Shown: positions 39,543-47,815, numbered from the stretch's first letter. The stretch: DNA of 64,000 bases from Microbacterium sp. EST19A (GCF_019969685.1 NZ_JAHXYZ010000001.1:1612001-1676000); one strand, 5' to 3'. The notes: generated from the letters alone by a model not told the origin. Numbers and translations are program-made.

Positions 39543-40136
39543 CTAGTTTGATGATTGCTCCTCTTGGATAACTAAAACGCCGACTTGGAGGAGCGTGCGA
39601 AGAACAACCGCGAGCTGAGCGAATGCGTAGAATACGATCACCAGGGCTCCTGCTAGCGCAAAGGTGTGGCTGTTCGGAAGCGGTAGTTGAGGCTCTACAC
39701 GCAGCGTTCCGCCGAATAGCAGAGCCGCGATGCAGGTGAGCATCACCATAAACTGACAAACGGCTGCCCAAAAAAAAGTAAATATCAGGTCGCTGAGAAG
39801 GCTCTTTCCTGGAGTAAACCCTCGCATACCAGACCAGCGTCGGAGTCTCTCTTCGCCGGGCAGGGCAAGCGACAGTACTAGACCGCTAACGCATGCAGCA
39901 AGAGAAATTGAGGCGTAGGTTAAACCAAACCCCGCGATTGACTCGATCATGAGATCTCGCGCTGGGAGAGTTATGGCGGCCCACGTAGTGCCGATTCCGA
40001 AGACGACTGCAATCGCTGAGGACCAACTCATTAAGATCCCCCGCAGCCGCGGAACCACCTGGCCACGAAAGATCTTGAGATCCGACTCCGCGTCCGAGCG
40101 CAGCTTCCCACTGGGTTCAGCGCGTGGATCCGTCAT
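39543..40136 (-). CDS. Four-TM membrane protein of a two-gene module
   Basis: The 197-residue protein starts MTDPRAEPSGKLRSDAESDLKIFRGQV and has four hydrophobic helices (LMSWSSAIAVVFGIGTTWAAI, GFGLTYASISLAACVSGLVLSLAL, DLIFTFFWAAVCQFMVMLTCIAALLF, HTFALAGALVIVFYAFAQLAVVL). An upstream start at 40196 would overlap the previous gene and is less likely. It follows the 306-residue cytosolic protein by 16 bp. The AT-rich sequence and the pairing of soluble and membrane partner recall RexB-like or other abortive-infection effectors, without sequence evidence for it. Confidence 0.6.
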   Translation of the reverse strand: MTDPRAEPSGKLRSDAESDLKIFRGQVVPRLRGILMSWSSAIAVVFGIGTTWAAITLPARDLMIESIAGFGLTYASISLAACVSGLVLSLALPGEERLRRWSGMRGFTPGKSLLSDLIFTFFWAAVCQFMVMLTCIAALLFGGTLRVEPQLPLPNSHTFALAGALVIVFYAFAQLAVVLRTLLQVGVLVIQEEQSSN

Positions 40137-40152
40137 GCCACTTTCATCTCGC

Positions 40153-41073
40153 TCAGCCGTCGGCGGTTTCTGAACCGAGCGCGCCGAACTCTTCAATCGA
40201 GTTAGCCGAGTCCGAGGCGGAAGATATTAGAGTTGCTGCTGTCGCATCCAACGTCTCCAGTTGCTCAGCGGGTGTCGCGGTAGTGGAAACTTCTGCGGTG
40301 GCCTTCAGCTGGTGCTTGTGCAGCGACACCGTCCGCTCCTTGCCGAACCCCGGCCGAACGCCCTTTACGACTGCGTTGACGATAGGACTGAGCGCGTTAC
40401 TGGCGAAGGCGATGATATCGGCAACGATCCCGCTGTTCTTCTCGAGTGATTCTTTACGCTCCGCGTTGATCTGAATTGTGGCGGTACCCGCGTTCGAGTC
40501 CCTTGCAATTTGAGCAACAGCTTCGCGTGCTGCTGCGTCGAAGCTGTGGTTCGGGCGCTGGATAGTGACCGAAGCTTCGCGAATCCGCGTAAAGCTCAGG
40601 ATCTCCTCGGTGAAAGAAGGGCTCGGGACCGGGTGGAGCGACACGGTCAGTCGCCGATAGGCGTTATTTCGACCGAACTCGTTCATGAACCGCTCTAACT
40701 GAAAAACGGGTACGCCGGGTCGTTTACGTTCGAGAGCGACTATCCGGGCTGTGGGATCCACGATGACCCAGACCCAGTTCACGATGAACCGCTCACGGTC
40801 AAGAAGGACAGCGGTCGTCGTCCCGGTTGCGGGGTCATAGGCCTCAGCCACTTCGCTCGCGTTGCCCGAAGCGAAGCGGAAAGCAGTCCTGGCGCCGAGC
40901 CCGACGACCTCGACAAGCGCGACTGTGTCGGCTCCAACTCGCACCGACTCGCCCACGCCGTCACTAGCCAGCTGCGCAAAGAACGTCACATAGTCCAGAA
41001 GTTGTTCGTCTGTAGCGCCTGCACGCAGGTGCCCGTGAACACTGTACGCGTCAAGTGTCTTGATGATTGCCAA
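40153..41073 (-). CDS. Unrecognised cytosolic protein paired with a four-TM protein
   Basis: The 306-residue protein starts MAIIKTLDAYSVHGHLRAGATDEQLLDYVTFFAQLASDGVG. It has no signal peptide or membrane helix. The centre is beta-rich (FIVNWVWVIVDPTARIVALERKRPG, AYRRLTVSLHPVPSPSFTEEILSFTRIREASVTIQRPN) and the C-terminus is helical and polar. The layout (soluble protein of about 300 residues followed by a four-TM protein within a defence island) resembles lambda RexA-RexB in organisation only; I see no recognisable sequence match. The likely role is phage defence by inference from location. Confidence 0.6.
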   Translation of the reverse strand: MAIIKTLDAYSVHGHLRAGATDEQLLDYVTFFAQLASDGVGESVRVGADTVALVEVVGLGARTAFRFASGNASEVAEAYDPATGTTTAVLLDRERFIVNWVWVIVDPTARIVALERKRPGVPVFQLERFMNEFGRNNAYRRLTVSLHPVPSPSFTEEILSFTRIREASVTIQRPNHSFDAAAREAVAQIARDSNAGTATIQINAERKESLEKNSGIVADIIAFASNALSPIVNAVVKGVRPGFGKERTVSLHKHQLKATAEVSTTATPAEQLETLDATAATLISSASDSANSIEEFGALGSETADG

Positions 41074-41199
41074 AGGTCCCCCTCGTCGACTGCAGAATAT
41101 CGCAGGGTTGCGCTTCGGTCGACCCGGAACGTCGCTGGGGCAGCGGCCGCCCGATTGGGGAACAGAAGCCGGTCACGGCGTCGAGAAGGGGGCGGTGCG

Positions 41200-42110
41200 C
41201 ATAGTCGCTGCTGCTTTGCCCGACCCCGCCCGTCAACCGCCTCCGCATCCGCTGGGTTCTCTCGTTCATTCCAACGACCTCCATCGTCTTCCTGACACCG
41301 CATACTTTGTCTCGATGGCATCCAACGCGGAAACGGTTGATGCCTCCCACACATGCGACCTCGTGAGATCAATCGCAACCCGCTCCGGATCCTCCAACCA
41401 AGAGAACAAGGTCATCAGGTCGTCGCTCGAAGCGAAAATGGCGTTGGGTCGAAAAACGAGGGAAGGCTGCGGGGCAGCTCGCCCTGATCGCCGACGGTCG
41501 GCACGGTGATCGCGAACGCCAGCACGACGCCCGTCACGATCACGACCGACACGAGCGGAGCCGGCACGATCTTGGTGATCTTCGGCATCACGATCATCAC
41601 GATGATCCCGAGCGCCACCAGCGGATACACCAGCCACGGCACGTCGATCAGCTGCGGGAACTGCGAGCTGAACGCGAAGATCGCCAGCGCGTTCACGAAC
41701 CCGACCATGACGCTGCGGGGGATGAACCGCATCAGCTTCGCGACGCCGAGCACCCCGATGAGCACCTGGAAAACCCCCGCGAGGATCACCGTCGCGATGA
41801 AGTAGTCCAGCCCGTACGTCGGCGCGACCGGAGCGATCACCAGCGCCACGGCTCCAGTCGCCGCGGTCACCATCGCCGGACGTCCGCCGAGGAATGCGAT
41901 CGACACCGCCATGATGAACGACCAGAACAGTCCCACCTTCGGGTCGACGCCGGCGATCACCGAGAACGCGATCGCCTCGGGGATCAGCGCGAGCCCGACG
42001 ACGAGTCCGGCCAGGACCTCGCGGGTCAGCATCCGCGGATTCTTCAGCGCCTGAAGCACCGTGGGATTCGCCCGATAGCGGGCACGATCATCGACCGTCG
42101 TTGCAGACAT
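41200..42110 (-). pseudogene. Decayed SulP-family sulfate transporter with internal deletion
   Basis: The N-terminal part (42110-about 41460) is a good SulP start: KNPRMLTREVLAGLVVGLALIPEAIAFSVIAGVDPKVGLF through VGDQGELPRSLPSFF. At about 41455 it jumps out of frame to the STAS domain (IFASSDDLMTLFSWLEDPERVAIDLTRSHVWEASTVSALDAIETKYAVSG), so roughly 200 residues of membrane domain are missing. At about 41295 a second frame change leads to KTMEVVGMNERTQRMRRRLTG, the normal STAS end. The first frame stops at 41415. Without the second half of the membrane domain it cannot transport. The island lies directly downstream. Confidence 0.88.
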
Positions 42111-42255
42111 GGAGGATCCTGGGAAGGGCGCCCCGAGGGGGCAGACGATCCAGCCTAGGGCGGATGCCGTGGGCCCCGACGGGCCAAACGCAGTATCCGC
42201 GGGTCGAGTCGCGATGGTACCCAGATGAAGGTGAGCGAACCTTCTGCGAACGCGA

Positions 42256-42295
42256 TTGAGGGTGCCGACCTTCGTTGCCAGGTTGGCACCCTCAA
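42256..42295. terminator. Hairpin terminator after the 42.4-43.5 kb module
   Basis: TTGAGGGTGCC and GGCACCCTCAA form a perfect 11-bp stem, with GACC/GGTT extending it inward. It follows the two-gene minus-strand module ending at 42382 and precedes the sulP remnant. Confidence 0.8.
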
Positions 42296-42381
42296 CCGTT
42301 GTGCGTGGTACTCCGGTTCTACGGACCGGTCATGAGGTCCCTTCTTGGAGCACTACGAGACGAATTCGCGATGAGTGATTG

Positions 42382-42579
42382 CTAGGAAGCGCGGTCAGCC
42401 TTGTTCTTCTGCTCGCGACGCTTGTCGTAGTAGGTCTGGCTGACGTAGAACACGATGACGAACAAGACCGCAGCGACAACGTTCCACCATGTGATGGGCA
42501 GCCCGGAAATCAGGGGCATGAGCAACAGGAACAACGCAAACGGGATCGCGATCAGTGCTCTGGAAAGGTGCTTTGACAC
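42382..42579 (-). CDS. Small two-TM protein coupled to the secreted protein (module copy 2)
   Basis: The 65-residue protein has a GTG start 2 bp after the secreted-protein stop. Sequence MSKHLSRALIAIPFALFLLLMPLISGLP, a second helix ITWWNVVAAVLFVIVFYVS and a basic tail QTYYDKRREQKNKADRAS. A CCTCC on the plus strand gives a GGAGG ribosome site. It matches the size, topology and position of the protein at 26398, though direct residue identity is low. Possible immunity or accessory membrane protein; function unproven. Confidence 0.65.
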   Translation of the reverse strand: MSKHLSRALIAIPFALFLLLMPLISGLPITWWNVVAAVLFVIVFYVSQTYYDKRREQKNKADRAS

Positions 42580-42581
42580 AG

Positions 42582-43487
42582 TTACCTCCGGCAGTTGACA
42601 GTCGTAACGTTAATCGACGTCCACCCCACCTGCGGGTTGGAGATGGCGAGCCACGGGTAGTTGATCGCGGCACACTTGCCCGCATTATTGGCTCTGTTGA
42701 TGGGGTCGATGATCTTGAAGTACGCGAGCGCGATCGCAGCTCCGCAGGCAACGACGGCAGGCGGGGCGGGTATCGCGCCACAGGCAACACCAGCGAGCAC
42801 GACAGGTCCCTGGTTGTTGGCAATGATCGTTCCCGCCCGCTTCGTCTCGGCGCGAGTGAGCTGGACGTAGTAGCCCCACCATTCCGTACCCAGGTCAGGG
42901 TCCGCCGTCACCGGGAAAGCTGTGTCCGCGCCGAAGTTGACCACCTGAACGAGTTCATTTCCGTCGATACGGAACGATGTCTGTACCGGTGCACCGTTCG
43001 CATCGACAGCCCACGGTGCGCGGAATCCGCTGACGGCGACCCCGGACGCATCCGAGATGATCACCGCGCCGTCATCGAACAGCGCGGCTTGTCCACCGTC
43101 GGGAAGGTTCAACGGGAAGCGGTACTCAGCCGGCGCGTCCGCGCCCGCGATCTGGATGAGGGTCTGCACGCCGTCATCGGTGGCGAAACTGCTGAGCACA
43201 GCAGAATCGGTGGTGGTATTCAGCAACGCGGCACCCTGCCCGGAGAACAGGTCGTCCGACACGAGCGATGTATCCACCGCTGTGGTCGTCGGTTCGCCCG
43301 GCAGCTGGAGACTGATATCACTCGCTTCCACCGTGATCGTCTGAGATGACGCATCGACGGTTAGGTCATCGGCCCCGCTCCCATCGTCCGCTGACGCGGG
43401 TAGGGCAGAAGCTCCCGCAATCACTGCGGCTACCAGAACAGCAGCCACACCTCCAGATACCCGTGATCGTCCTGACATTCGACGCAT
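42582..43487 (-). CDS. Secreted protein with ADP-motif linker and Cys-rich C-terminal domain (module copy 2)
   Basis: The 301-residue protein starts MRRMSGRSRVSGGVAAVLVAAVIAGASALPASA, a clear Sec signal cleaved after ASA, with GGAGGG 8 bases before the ATG. A beta-rich middle ends in APWAVDANGAPVQTSFRIDGN and TAFPVTADPDL. The C-terminal domain has YVQLTRAETKRAGTIIANN, a Gly/Ala/Pro hydrophobic stretch with AGVACGAI and VVACGAAIA, a KCAAIN and a terminal NCRR. The order of elements is that of the protein at 25361 (RAET, Cys pairs, K/R-C, terminal C-R). Secreted, probably disulfide-bonded; function unknown. Confidence 0.7.
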   Translation of the reverse strand: MRRMSGRSRVSGGVAAVLVAAVIAGASALPASADDGSGADDLTVDASSQTITVEASDISLQLPGEPTTTAVDTSLVSDDLFSGQGAALLNTTTDSAVLSSFATDDGVQTLIQIAGADAPAEYRFPLNLPDGGQAALFDDGAVIISDASGVAVSGFRAPWAVDANGAPVQTSFRIDGNELVQVVNFGADTAFPVTADPDLGTEWWGYYVQLTRAETKRAGTIIANNQGPVVLAGVACGAIPAPPAVVACGAAIALAYFKIIDPINRANNAGKCAAINYPWLAISNPQVGWTSINVTTVNCRR

Positions 43488-43730
43488 TTCATCACCCTCC
43501 GTATTTGTGCTGTCAGCGAGAAAGAAGCTCACTGCCCGGTCACGGTAGGCAGACTCCAACGGCACGACGGCCGGGACACACCGGGGCCGCGCACGAGTAC
43601 ACCGGTATGCTGCTCCCCTCTCCCTGCCTGTCATCCGCTGCCCGCAGGATGTGGGCTCCCGCTGTCTGGATCGCAGTCGAGCTGCGCTGGTACTCTTCGG
43701 CGACGCGAAGAGGCTCCTGGGGAGGCACGA

Positions 43731-44462
43731 ATGGGCGAGTGGCTCGGAACATACGGTTCGTTGATCATTCTGATCGTCATCGCGATGCTGATCTTCGGAG
43801 TCGTCCGGTGGCGCATCCGACAGTTCGAGTCGGTGGAGTTCGACCAGCTCGAGATGGACGAGATGGCCGAGGCCGTGCTGACGGACCTTCGCGCGTACAG
43901 CTCAGGCCCGCGGGAGCCGATCAAGGTGCCGCTCTCGTACTGGCGCAGCATCGGATGGACTAACGACAAGCTCCTCACCCTGTTGCGGTACATGGTCAGT
44001 CGTGGATGGATCATCCTTCCGGGCTTCGACTGGACGTTCCAGAGAGTCCTGCGGACGAACCTTCCCGAATCCGCAGCGCTCACGCAGTCGTCGTACGAGC
44101 AGTACACGATGCGGCCTTCGTCGGAGCCATCGGTCGTCGTGAACGGACCGGCGCACTTCGGCACGGGTGATCAGGTGTTCACCGGCGATGTTGAGTTCAA
44201 CTGGCACGAGGTCGAACGTCGGGTCGATGAGCTGGTGCTCGACATCCACCGCGAGATGGGGCGGTACGACAGCGCTACTTCAGCCCGTCTGGCAGAGATC
44301 GCCGCAATCCTCAGCCAAGCCAACGACGCCCGGTCGTACCGGGAGCCGCAGGTGCGGTCCGCGCTGCGATGGTTGGTCGGATTCGCGACGGACGCATCGT
44401 CGAACGCAGCGGGTACTGGTCTCGCCGCGGCGGCATCGGCGCTGCTGGGGCTGCTCGCGTAG
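43731..44462 (+). CDS. Membrane-anchored hypothetical protein
   Basis: The 243-residue protein has a single N-terminal membrane helix (GSLIILIVIAMLIFGVV, about 9-25), a helical cytosolic part (YWRSIGWTNDKLLTLLRYMVSRGWIILP) and a central beta segment PSVVVNGPAHFGTGDQVFTGDVEF. A C-terminal helix (ERRVDELVLDIHREMGRYDSATSARLAEIAAIL) is followed by a Gly/Ala-rich hydrophobic end. The order resembles membrane-anchored effectors or scaffold proteins but I recognise no family. Single gene with its own ATG (43731) after a GGGGAGG site. Confidence 0.6.
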   Translation: MGEWLGTYGSLIILIVIAMLIFGVVRWRIRQFESVEFDQLEMDEMAEAVLTDLRAYSSGPREPIKVPLSYWRSIGWTNDKLLTLLRYMVSRGWIILPGFDWTFQRVLRTNLPESAALTQSSYEQYTMRPSSEPSVVVNGPAHFGTGDQVFTGDVEFNWHEVERRVDELVLDIHREMGRYDSATSARLAEIAAILSQANDARSYREPQVRSALRWLVGFATDASSNAAGTGLAAAASALLGLLA

Positions 44463-44492
44463 TGACGTTTCTTCGTTCAGTCCCGGGGCGAC

Positions 44493-44651
44493 TCACCCGA
44501 GCGAGGAAAGCAGGAGCACAGCGAGGGCACCGAGCATCCTGAATGCCCCGACTGTGAAGGCTCGGGCCGCGACGTTCGTCCACTTCCGCAGCATTCGGCG
44601 ACCGGGAGTGTGATCGTGAGTAGGGCGGGGGAGTTTGTTGTTCTTGGTCAT
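44493..44651 (-). CDS. Possible 52-residue membrane protein
   Basis: An ATG frame of 52 codons on the minus strand, MTKNNKLPRPTHDHTPGRR... with a basic N-terminal half and a hydrophobic C-terminal helix (VGAFRMLGALAVLLLSSLG). It fills the gap between the convergent-facing genes at 44462 and 44702. There is no clear ribosome site, so it may be spurious. Confidence 0.35.
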   Translation of the reverse strand: MTKNNKLPRPTHDHTPGRRMLRKWTNVAARAFTVGAFRMLGALAVLLLSSLG

Positions 44652-44701
44652 ATCCGTTTTACGCCTGAGCGGCCCGGACCAACAACCTTCGCTCGATGAA
44701 C

Positions 44702-45160
44702 TCAGATTCCGTCTCGCTTCCGACGAGCGATCTCGTCGGCAACCTTCTGCACGTCGGCCGGATCCGCATCCCCGGCGAGGGCGACGTAGTGGTCCATGAC
44801 CGCCGGACGGTAGCGCACGGGCATCGTCTGTCCGGGGGCGAGCCGGGTGAGCTCGGTGATCGTGAGGTCTTCGTCGGCGATACCGCGGAACGAGATGCCG
44901 TCGGCAGTATCGACATCGAGCATGAGGACGACGCGGGGACTGCCGTCGCTGCTGACCTCCCGCCAGCCCACGAGAACGCCGAGCGCGAGTGCCCCTGCGC
45001 GAAGTTCCGCTTTGCGTTTGCGGGCCTCACCGCTCAGGAGCGGGTTCGGGGTGACGCCCGGGAAGGCGGGACCGACTCCGAGCGATTCCCGACTCAGGTC
45101 GGGCCGGAGCTGCTCCATCAGGTCGTTGAGGCTGATCTTCTGCTTCTTCTTACCGAACAT
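44702..45160 (-). CDS. Hypothetical cytosolic protein
   Basis: The 152-residue protein starts MFGKKKQKISLNDLMEQLRPDLSRESLG, has a middle beta region (LALGVLVGWREVSSDGSPRVVLMLDVDTADGISFRGIADEDLTITEL) and MPVRYRPAVMDHYVAL, and a polar helical end. It is free of signal peptide and membrane helices. The basic MFGKKKQK start is like that of small actinobacterial proteins of unknown function next to DUF2510 genes. No function assigned. Confidence 0.55.
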   Translation of the reverse strand: MFGKKKQKISLNDLMEQLRPDLSRESLGVGPAFPGVTPNPLLSGEARKRKAELRAGALALGVLVGWREVSSDGSPRVVLMLDVDTADGISFRGIADEDLTITELTRLAPGQTMPVRYRPAVMDHYVALAGDADPADVQKVADEIARRKRDGI

Positions 45161-45282
45161 CCTCTGACCCCTCACTCACGCCGGCACCGAAGCCCGAGCC
45201 GGCGCTTCTCCTGCATCGCGATTGTATGTGTCGGATGCTGCGCCCACGGGGCTCAGCAGGCAGACACCGGGGCCATGACCTA

Positions 45283-45350
45283 CGCGTTTCGTCTCGCGGA
45301 GACCCCACTGGGCGAGCGAAGCGAACCGAAGCGTAGCCCAACGACCGGGC
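45283..45350 (-). repeat. Diverged dispersed repeat (reverse orientation)
   Basis: GCGTTTCGTCTCGC and CAACGACCGG flank a diverged middle with GGCGAGCGAAGCGAACCG. This is the first copy to the right of the island. Confidence 0.65.
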
Positions 45351-45416
45351 TGCGGCGCTTCCCACCGGTTGAGCCCTGCGACATGATGAAGAGGACCGAT
45401 CTCGAAGGAGACCGCC

Positions 45417-45926
45417 GTGACTCTGCTCCGTACCGTTCCCGCAAGCGCGGATGCCGCTGCACTCGCAGGCCGCGCAGTGATCGGGAGAATCCGCCGGGTT
45501 CTGATGATCTCGGTGGTCGCGGTGCTGGGATATGCCGCGTTGACGCGAGGCAGCGCGGGTTACTGCGCGGGTGGTGTGGACAGCGACGGCGGATTCATCG
45601 ACGCGTCGGGCCAGGCGGTGGACGAAGCTCCCCGCTGCGTCCAGTTGACGCTCGGGCCGAGTCCGGTGTTCTTCGTCGGCATCGCACTGATCATCCTGAT
45701 CGCGATCGGACGTGTGATGAAGGCGTCTGACGAGTCCACGGCCCTGCGGACCCTCGACCGTGCCGCATTGATCGTCGTCGCCCTCGTGATCGTGGCGATC
45801 GTCGTGTCCTGGGTATGGTTGCGTCTGGTCCCGATCGAGGACTTCGCTCGGGGAGGCGGGACCATCTTCAGCCCCTTCCCCTTCGGATTCATCGACGTCG
45901 ACCTTGTACCGATGACGGGCCCCTGA
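45417..45926 (+). CDS. Membrane protein of unknown function
   Basis: The 169-residue protein begins at GTG 45417 after a GGAG site (MTLLRTVPASADAAALAGRAVIGRIRRVLMI). Helices: VLMISVVAVLGYAALT, PVFFVGIALIILIAIG and DRAALIVVALVIVAIVVSWVW. An extracellular loop between the first two carries two Cys (SAGYCAGGVDSDGG and EAPRCVQL) that may pair. It is followed 4 bp later by a HAD hydrolase gene in the same direction. No family recognised. Confidence 0.65.
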   Translation: MTLLRTVPASADAAALAGRAVIGRIRRVLMISVVAVLGYAALTRGSAGYCAGGVDSDGGFIDASGQAVDEAPRCVQLTLGPSPVFFVGIALIILIAIGRVMKASDESTALRTLDRAALIVVALVIVAIVVSWVWLRLVPIEDFARGGGTIFSPFPFGFIDVDLVPMTGP

Positions 45927-45930
45927 GCCT

Positions 45931-46527
45931 GTGGCTCCGATCCACGCAGTGCTGTTCGATCTCGATGGCGTGGTCCGCCACTTCGACGCGGGCTACACCG
46001 CCGACATCGAGGTCGAGTACGGCTTGACGCCCGGAAGCGTTCTGGAAGCAGCCTTCGAGCCGAGGCTGCTCGAACAGGTGACGACGGGCAAGATCTCACG
46101 TGGCGCCTGGGTCGATCGGGTCGGTGCAACGCTCGGCTCCACGACAGCGGCCGAAGAGTGGGGACGTCAGCCATCCACGGTCGACACCGAGGTGCTTGCC
46201 ATCGTGGATGCGCTTCGAGCCGCCGGCATCCGCACCGCCATCCTCACGAACGGCACCGACACCATCCCTGCCGAGGCGGCTGAGCTCGGGCTCATCGAGC
46301 GCTTCGAAGCGATCTTCAACTCCGCGGAGATCGGCTGGGCGAAACCCGACGAGCGCGCGTTCCAGCACGTGCTCGACGCGCTCGGGCTCGAGGCATCGGA
46401 GGTGTTCTTCACCGACGACTCGGCCGGCACGCTCGCGGGCGCGGAGGCACTGGGGATGCCGACGCACCACTTCACGTCAGCGGATGGTTTCCTGGGTGCG
46501 CTGCGCGCAGTAGGCGTCGCGATCTGA
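45931..46527 (+). CDS. HAD-superfamily hydrolase
   Basis: The 198-residue protein has HAD motif I LFDLDGVVRHFD (about 8-19), motif II IRTAILTNGTDTIP, motif III IGWAKPDERAFQHVL and motif IV EVFFTDDSAGTLAGAEALGM. This is the subfamily I (epoxide-hydrolase/haloacid dehalogenase-like) arrangement with a helical cap. Likely a cytosolic phosphatase of small sugar or nucleotide phosphates. GTG start at 45931, 4 bp after the membrane-protein stop. It ends before a strong bidirectional terminator. Confidence 0.88.
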   Translation: MAPIHAVLFDLDGVVRHFDAGYTADIEVEYGLTPGSVLEAAFEPRLLEQVTTGKISRGAWVDRVGATLGSTTAAEEWGRQPSTVDTEVLAIVDALRAAGIRTAILTNGTDTIPAEAAELGLIERFEAIFNSAEIGWAKPDERAFQHVLDALGLEASEVFFTDDSAGTLAGAEALGMPTHHFTSADGFLGALRAVGVAI

Positions 46528-46602
46528 GGCGTCTGCTCATTCCCGGCCAACCGCCGGCAAGGAATCGGGGGACACCTTCTCGCGCCGCTGACGAATGAAA
46601 GA

Positions 46603-46636
46603 GACCGCCACCCAGCTTTCTGCCTGGGTGGCGGTC
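46603..46636. terminator. Bidirectional hairpin terminator
   Basis: GACCGCCACCCAG and CTGGGTGGCGGTC form a perfect 13-bp stem around CTTTCTGC, followed by CCCC. It lies between convergent genes ending at 46527 and 46659. Confidence 0.9.
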
Positions 46637-46658
46637 CCCCGTCCTGGGGACAGCGAGA

Positions 46659-47648
46659 TCAGTAACCGACGGCCGACAGGGCGTACTCGATCTCGGCTGC
46701 CTGGAACCCCTCGTATTCGAGCTGTTCGTACAGGCTCTGGCGTGAGAACGACGAGTAGTTGAGATAGTCGGCGGCCTTCTCCGCGGCTTCTGCGTTCCAG
46801 TCAGCACCGGCATTGTCGGCGCCGAACGTCGCGTCCTCCGTAGAGAACCCTTCGTACTCGAGCTGGCCGATCAGGCCCGTGCGGGAGAACCCGGAATAGT
46901 CGAGGTAGTCCTGCGCCTTCGCGATCGCGTTCTGCTGGCCGAGGGTGAGCTTCGGCTTTTCGGCCACGACGATCGTGATGGCTGCGCCTTCGGTGGCTTC
47001 TGAGCCTGCGGCGCGGCTGGTCGAGACGACCAGGGCGGCCGGGTCTTCGAACGACGTCAGCTGAGGGGCGTCCAGCCCGGCATCCTCGAGCACGGTGATT
47101 GCGTCGGAGACGGGCAGCCCGACGACGTCGGGGACAGTGATCGTCGCGGGCGGTTCCTCAGCGACCTCCTCGTCAGCCGGTTCACTGGTCTGCTGCACCG
47201 CTGCCACCGGCTTCTTGTCAGATGCGGGAAGGTTCGCAGCGATCCCGGCCGTGACGGCGATCGACGTGATGACGGCGATGCTGCCAAGCACGATACCTGC
47301 AACGGCGAGACCCTTGCGCTGTTGCTTCATGAGCGCGAACACACCGAGCGCGATCGCGCCCAGGCCGAGGATCACTCCGAGGATCGGGACGATCCCCGTG
47401 AAGAACGCGATGATGCCGGCGATGAGCGCGACGATCGACAGGACAGGGGTCGGCTTTGACTCCGCCGCCGCATCCGCCGACGCTGCACTCGCCCAGGGGG
47501 CGGCGCCGGCGGCCGGCACGGCGTCTGTAAGCACCGCGGTCGGGGCTGCGGGCTGCGGCTCGAGCCACTGTGCACCGTCCCAGTAACGCTGCTCATTGTT
47601 GGCGTGCGGCGCGGGGTACCAACCGGGCGCGGGCGTAGGGTCTGACAT
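46659..47648 (-). CDS. DUF2510-PASTA-Ltp multidomain membrane protein
   Basis: The 329-residue protein begins with a DUF2510 motif (GWYPAPHANNEQRYWDGAQWLEPQP), an Ala/Pro linker, and a DUF4190-like pair of helices (PVLSIVALIAGIIAFFTGIVPILGVILGLGAIALGVFAL, then IVLGSIAVITSIAVTAGIAA). A PASTA domain follows (ITVPDVVGLPVSDAITVLEDAGLD...TIVVAE), then two Ltp repeats (AIAKAQDYLDYSGFSRTGLIGQLEYEGFSTEDATFG and EKAADYLNYSSFSRQSLYEQLEYEGFQAAEIEYAL). PASTA domains bind peptidoglycan and Ltp domains occur in phage superinfection-exclusion lipoproteins and in cell-surface proteins. Surface function likely; defence role only possible. Divergent from the next DUF2510 gene. Confidence 0.85.
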   Translation of the reverse strand: MSDPTPAPGWYPAPHANNEQRYWDGAQWLEPQPAAPTAVLTDAVPAAGAAPWASAASADAAAESKPTPVLSIVALIAGIIAFFTGIVPILGVILGLGAIALGVFALMKQQRKGLAVAGIVLGSIAVITSIAVTAGIAANLPASDKKPVAAVQQTSEPADEEVAEEPPATITVPDVVGLPVSDAITVLEDAGLDAPQLTSFEDPAALVVSTSRAAGSEATEGAAITIVVAEKPKLTLGQQNAIAKAQDYLDYSGFSRTGLIGQLEYEGFSTEDATFGADNAGADWNAEAAEKAADYLNYSSFSRQSLYEQLEYEGFQAAEIEYALSAVGY

Positions 47649-47815
47649 CAGGTTCCTCTCAGCGGTGATCGACCTCTCAGGGAATCCATAGGTCAAATCT
47701 CGAGTTGATGCTATCGGTGATTCCGACACCGGAGGTCGGGCGGGAGGTCACGGTCGCCCTGTCGCCGCCATTCCCGACGAAGGCGTGACGAAATCGTAAC
47801 CGCGTGCGGGCAGGT

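Larger units (their letters stand above)
27866..41199. other. Probable horizontally acquired defence island
   Basis: From the hsdR stop to the sulP remnant the DNA is visibly less GC-rich than both flanks, especially 36.5-37.8 kb and 39.4-40.3 kb. The host-typical 6-mer GGATGC/GCATCC occurs about eight times in 13 kb by eye, against about 14 in the 4 kb from 5.0 to 9.2 kb, and the dispersed repeat is absent. Content is type I restriction-modification, a GmrSD-like nuclease, a PurZ/MazG/DUF7002 cassette and a two-gene membrane module. No integrase, tRNA or direct repeats at the ends were recognised, so mechanism and exact ends are uncertain. Confidence 0.65.

Noticed and set aside
27866..41199. 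Prophage or integrative element with integrase and tRNA target
   Set aside because: No integrase, recombinase, phage structural gene or tRNA was seen at either end.
41415..42110. Intact short SulP transporter
   Set aside because: At 231 residues it has less than half the membrane domain, and the STAS domain follows in other frames; it is a pseudogene.
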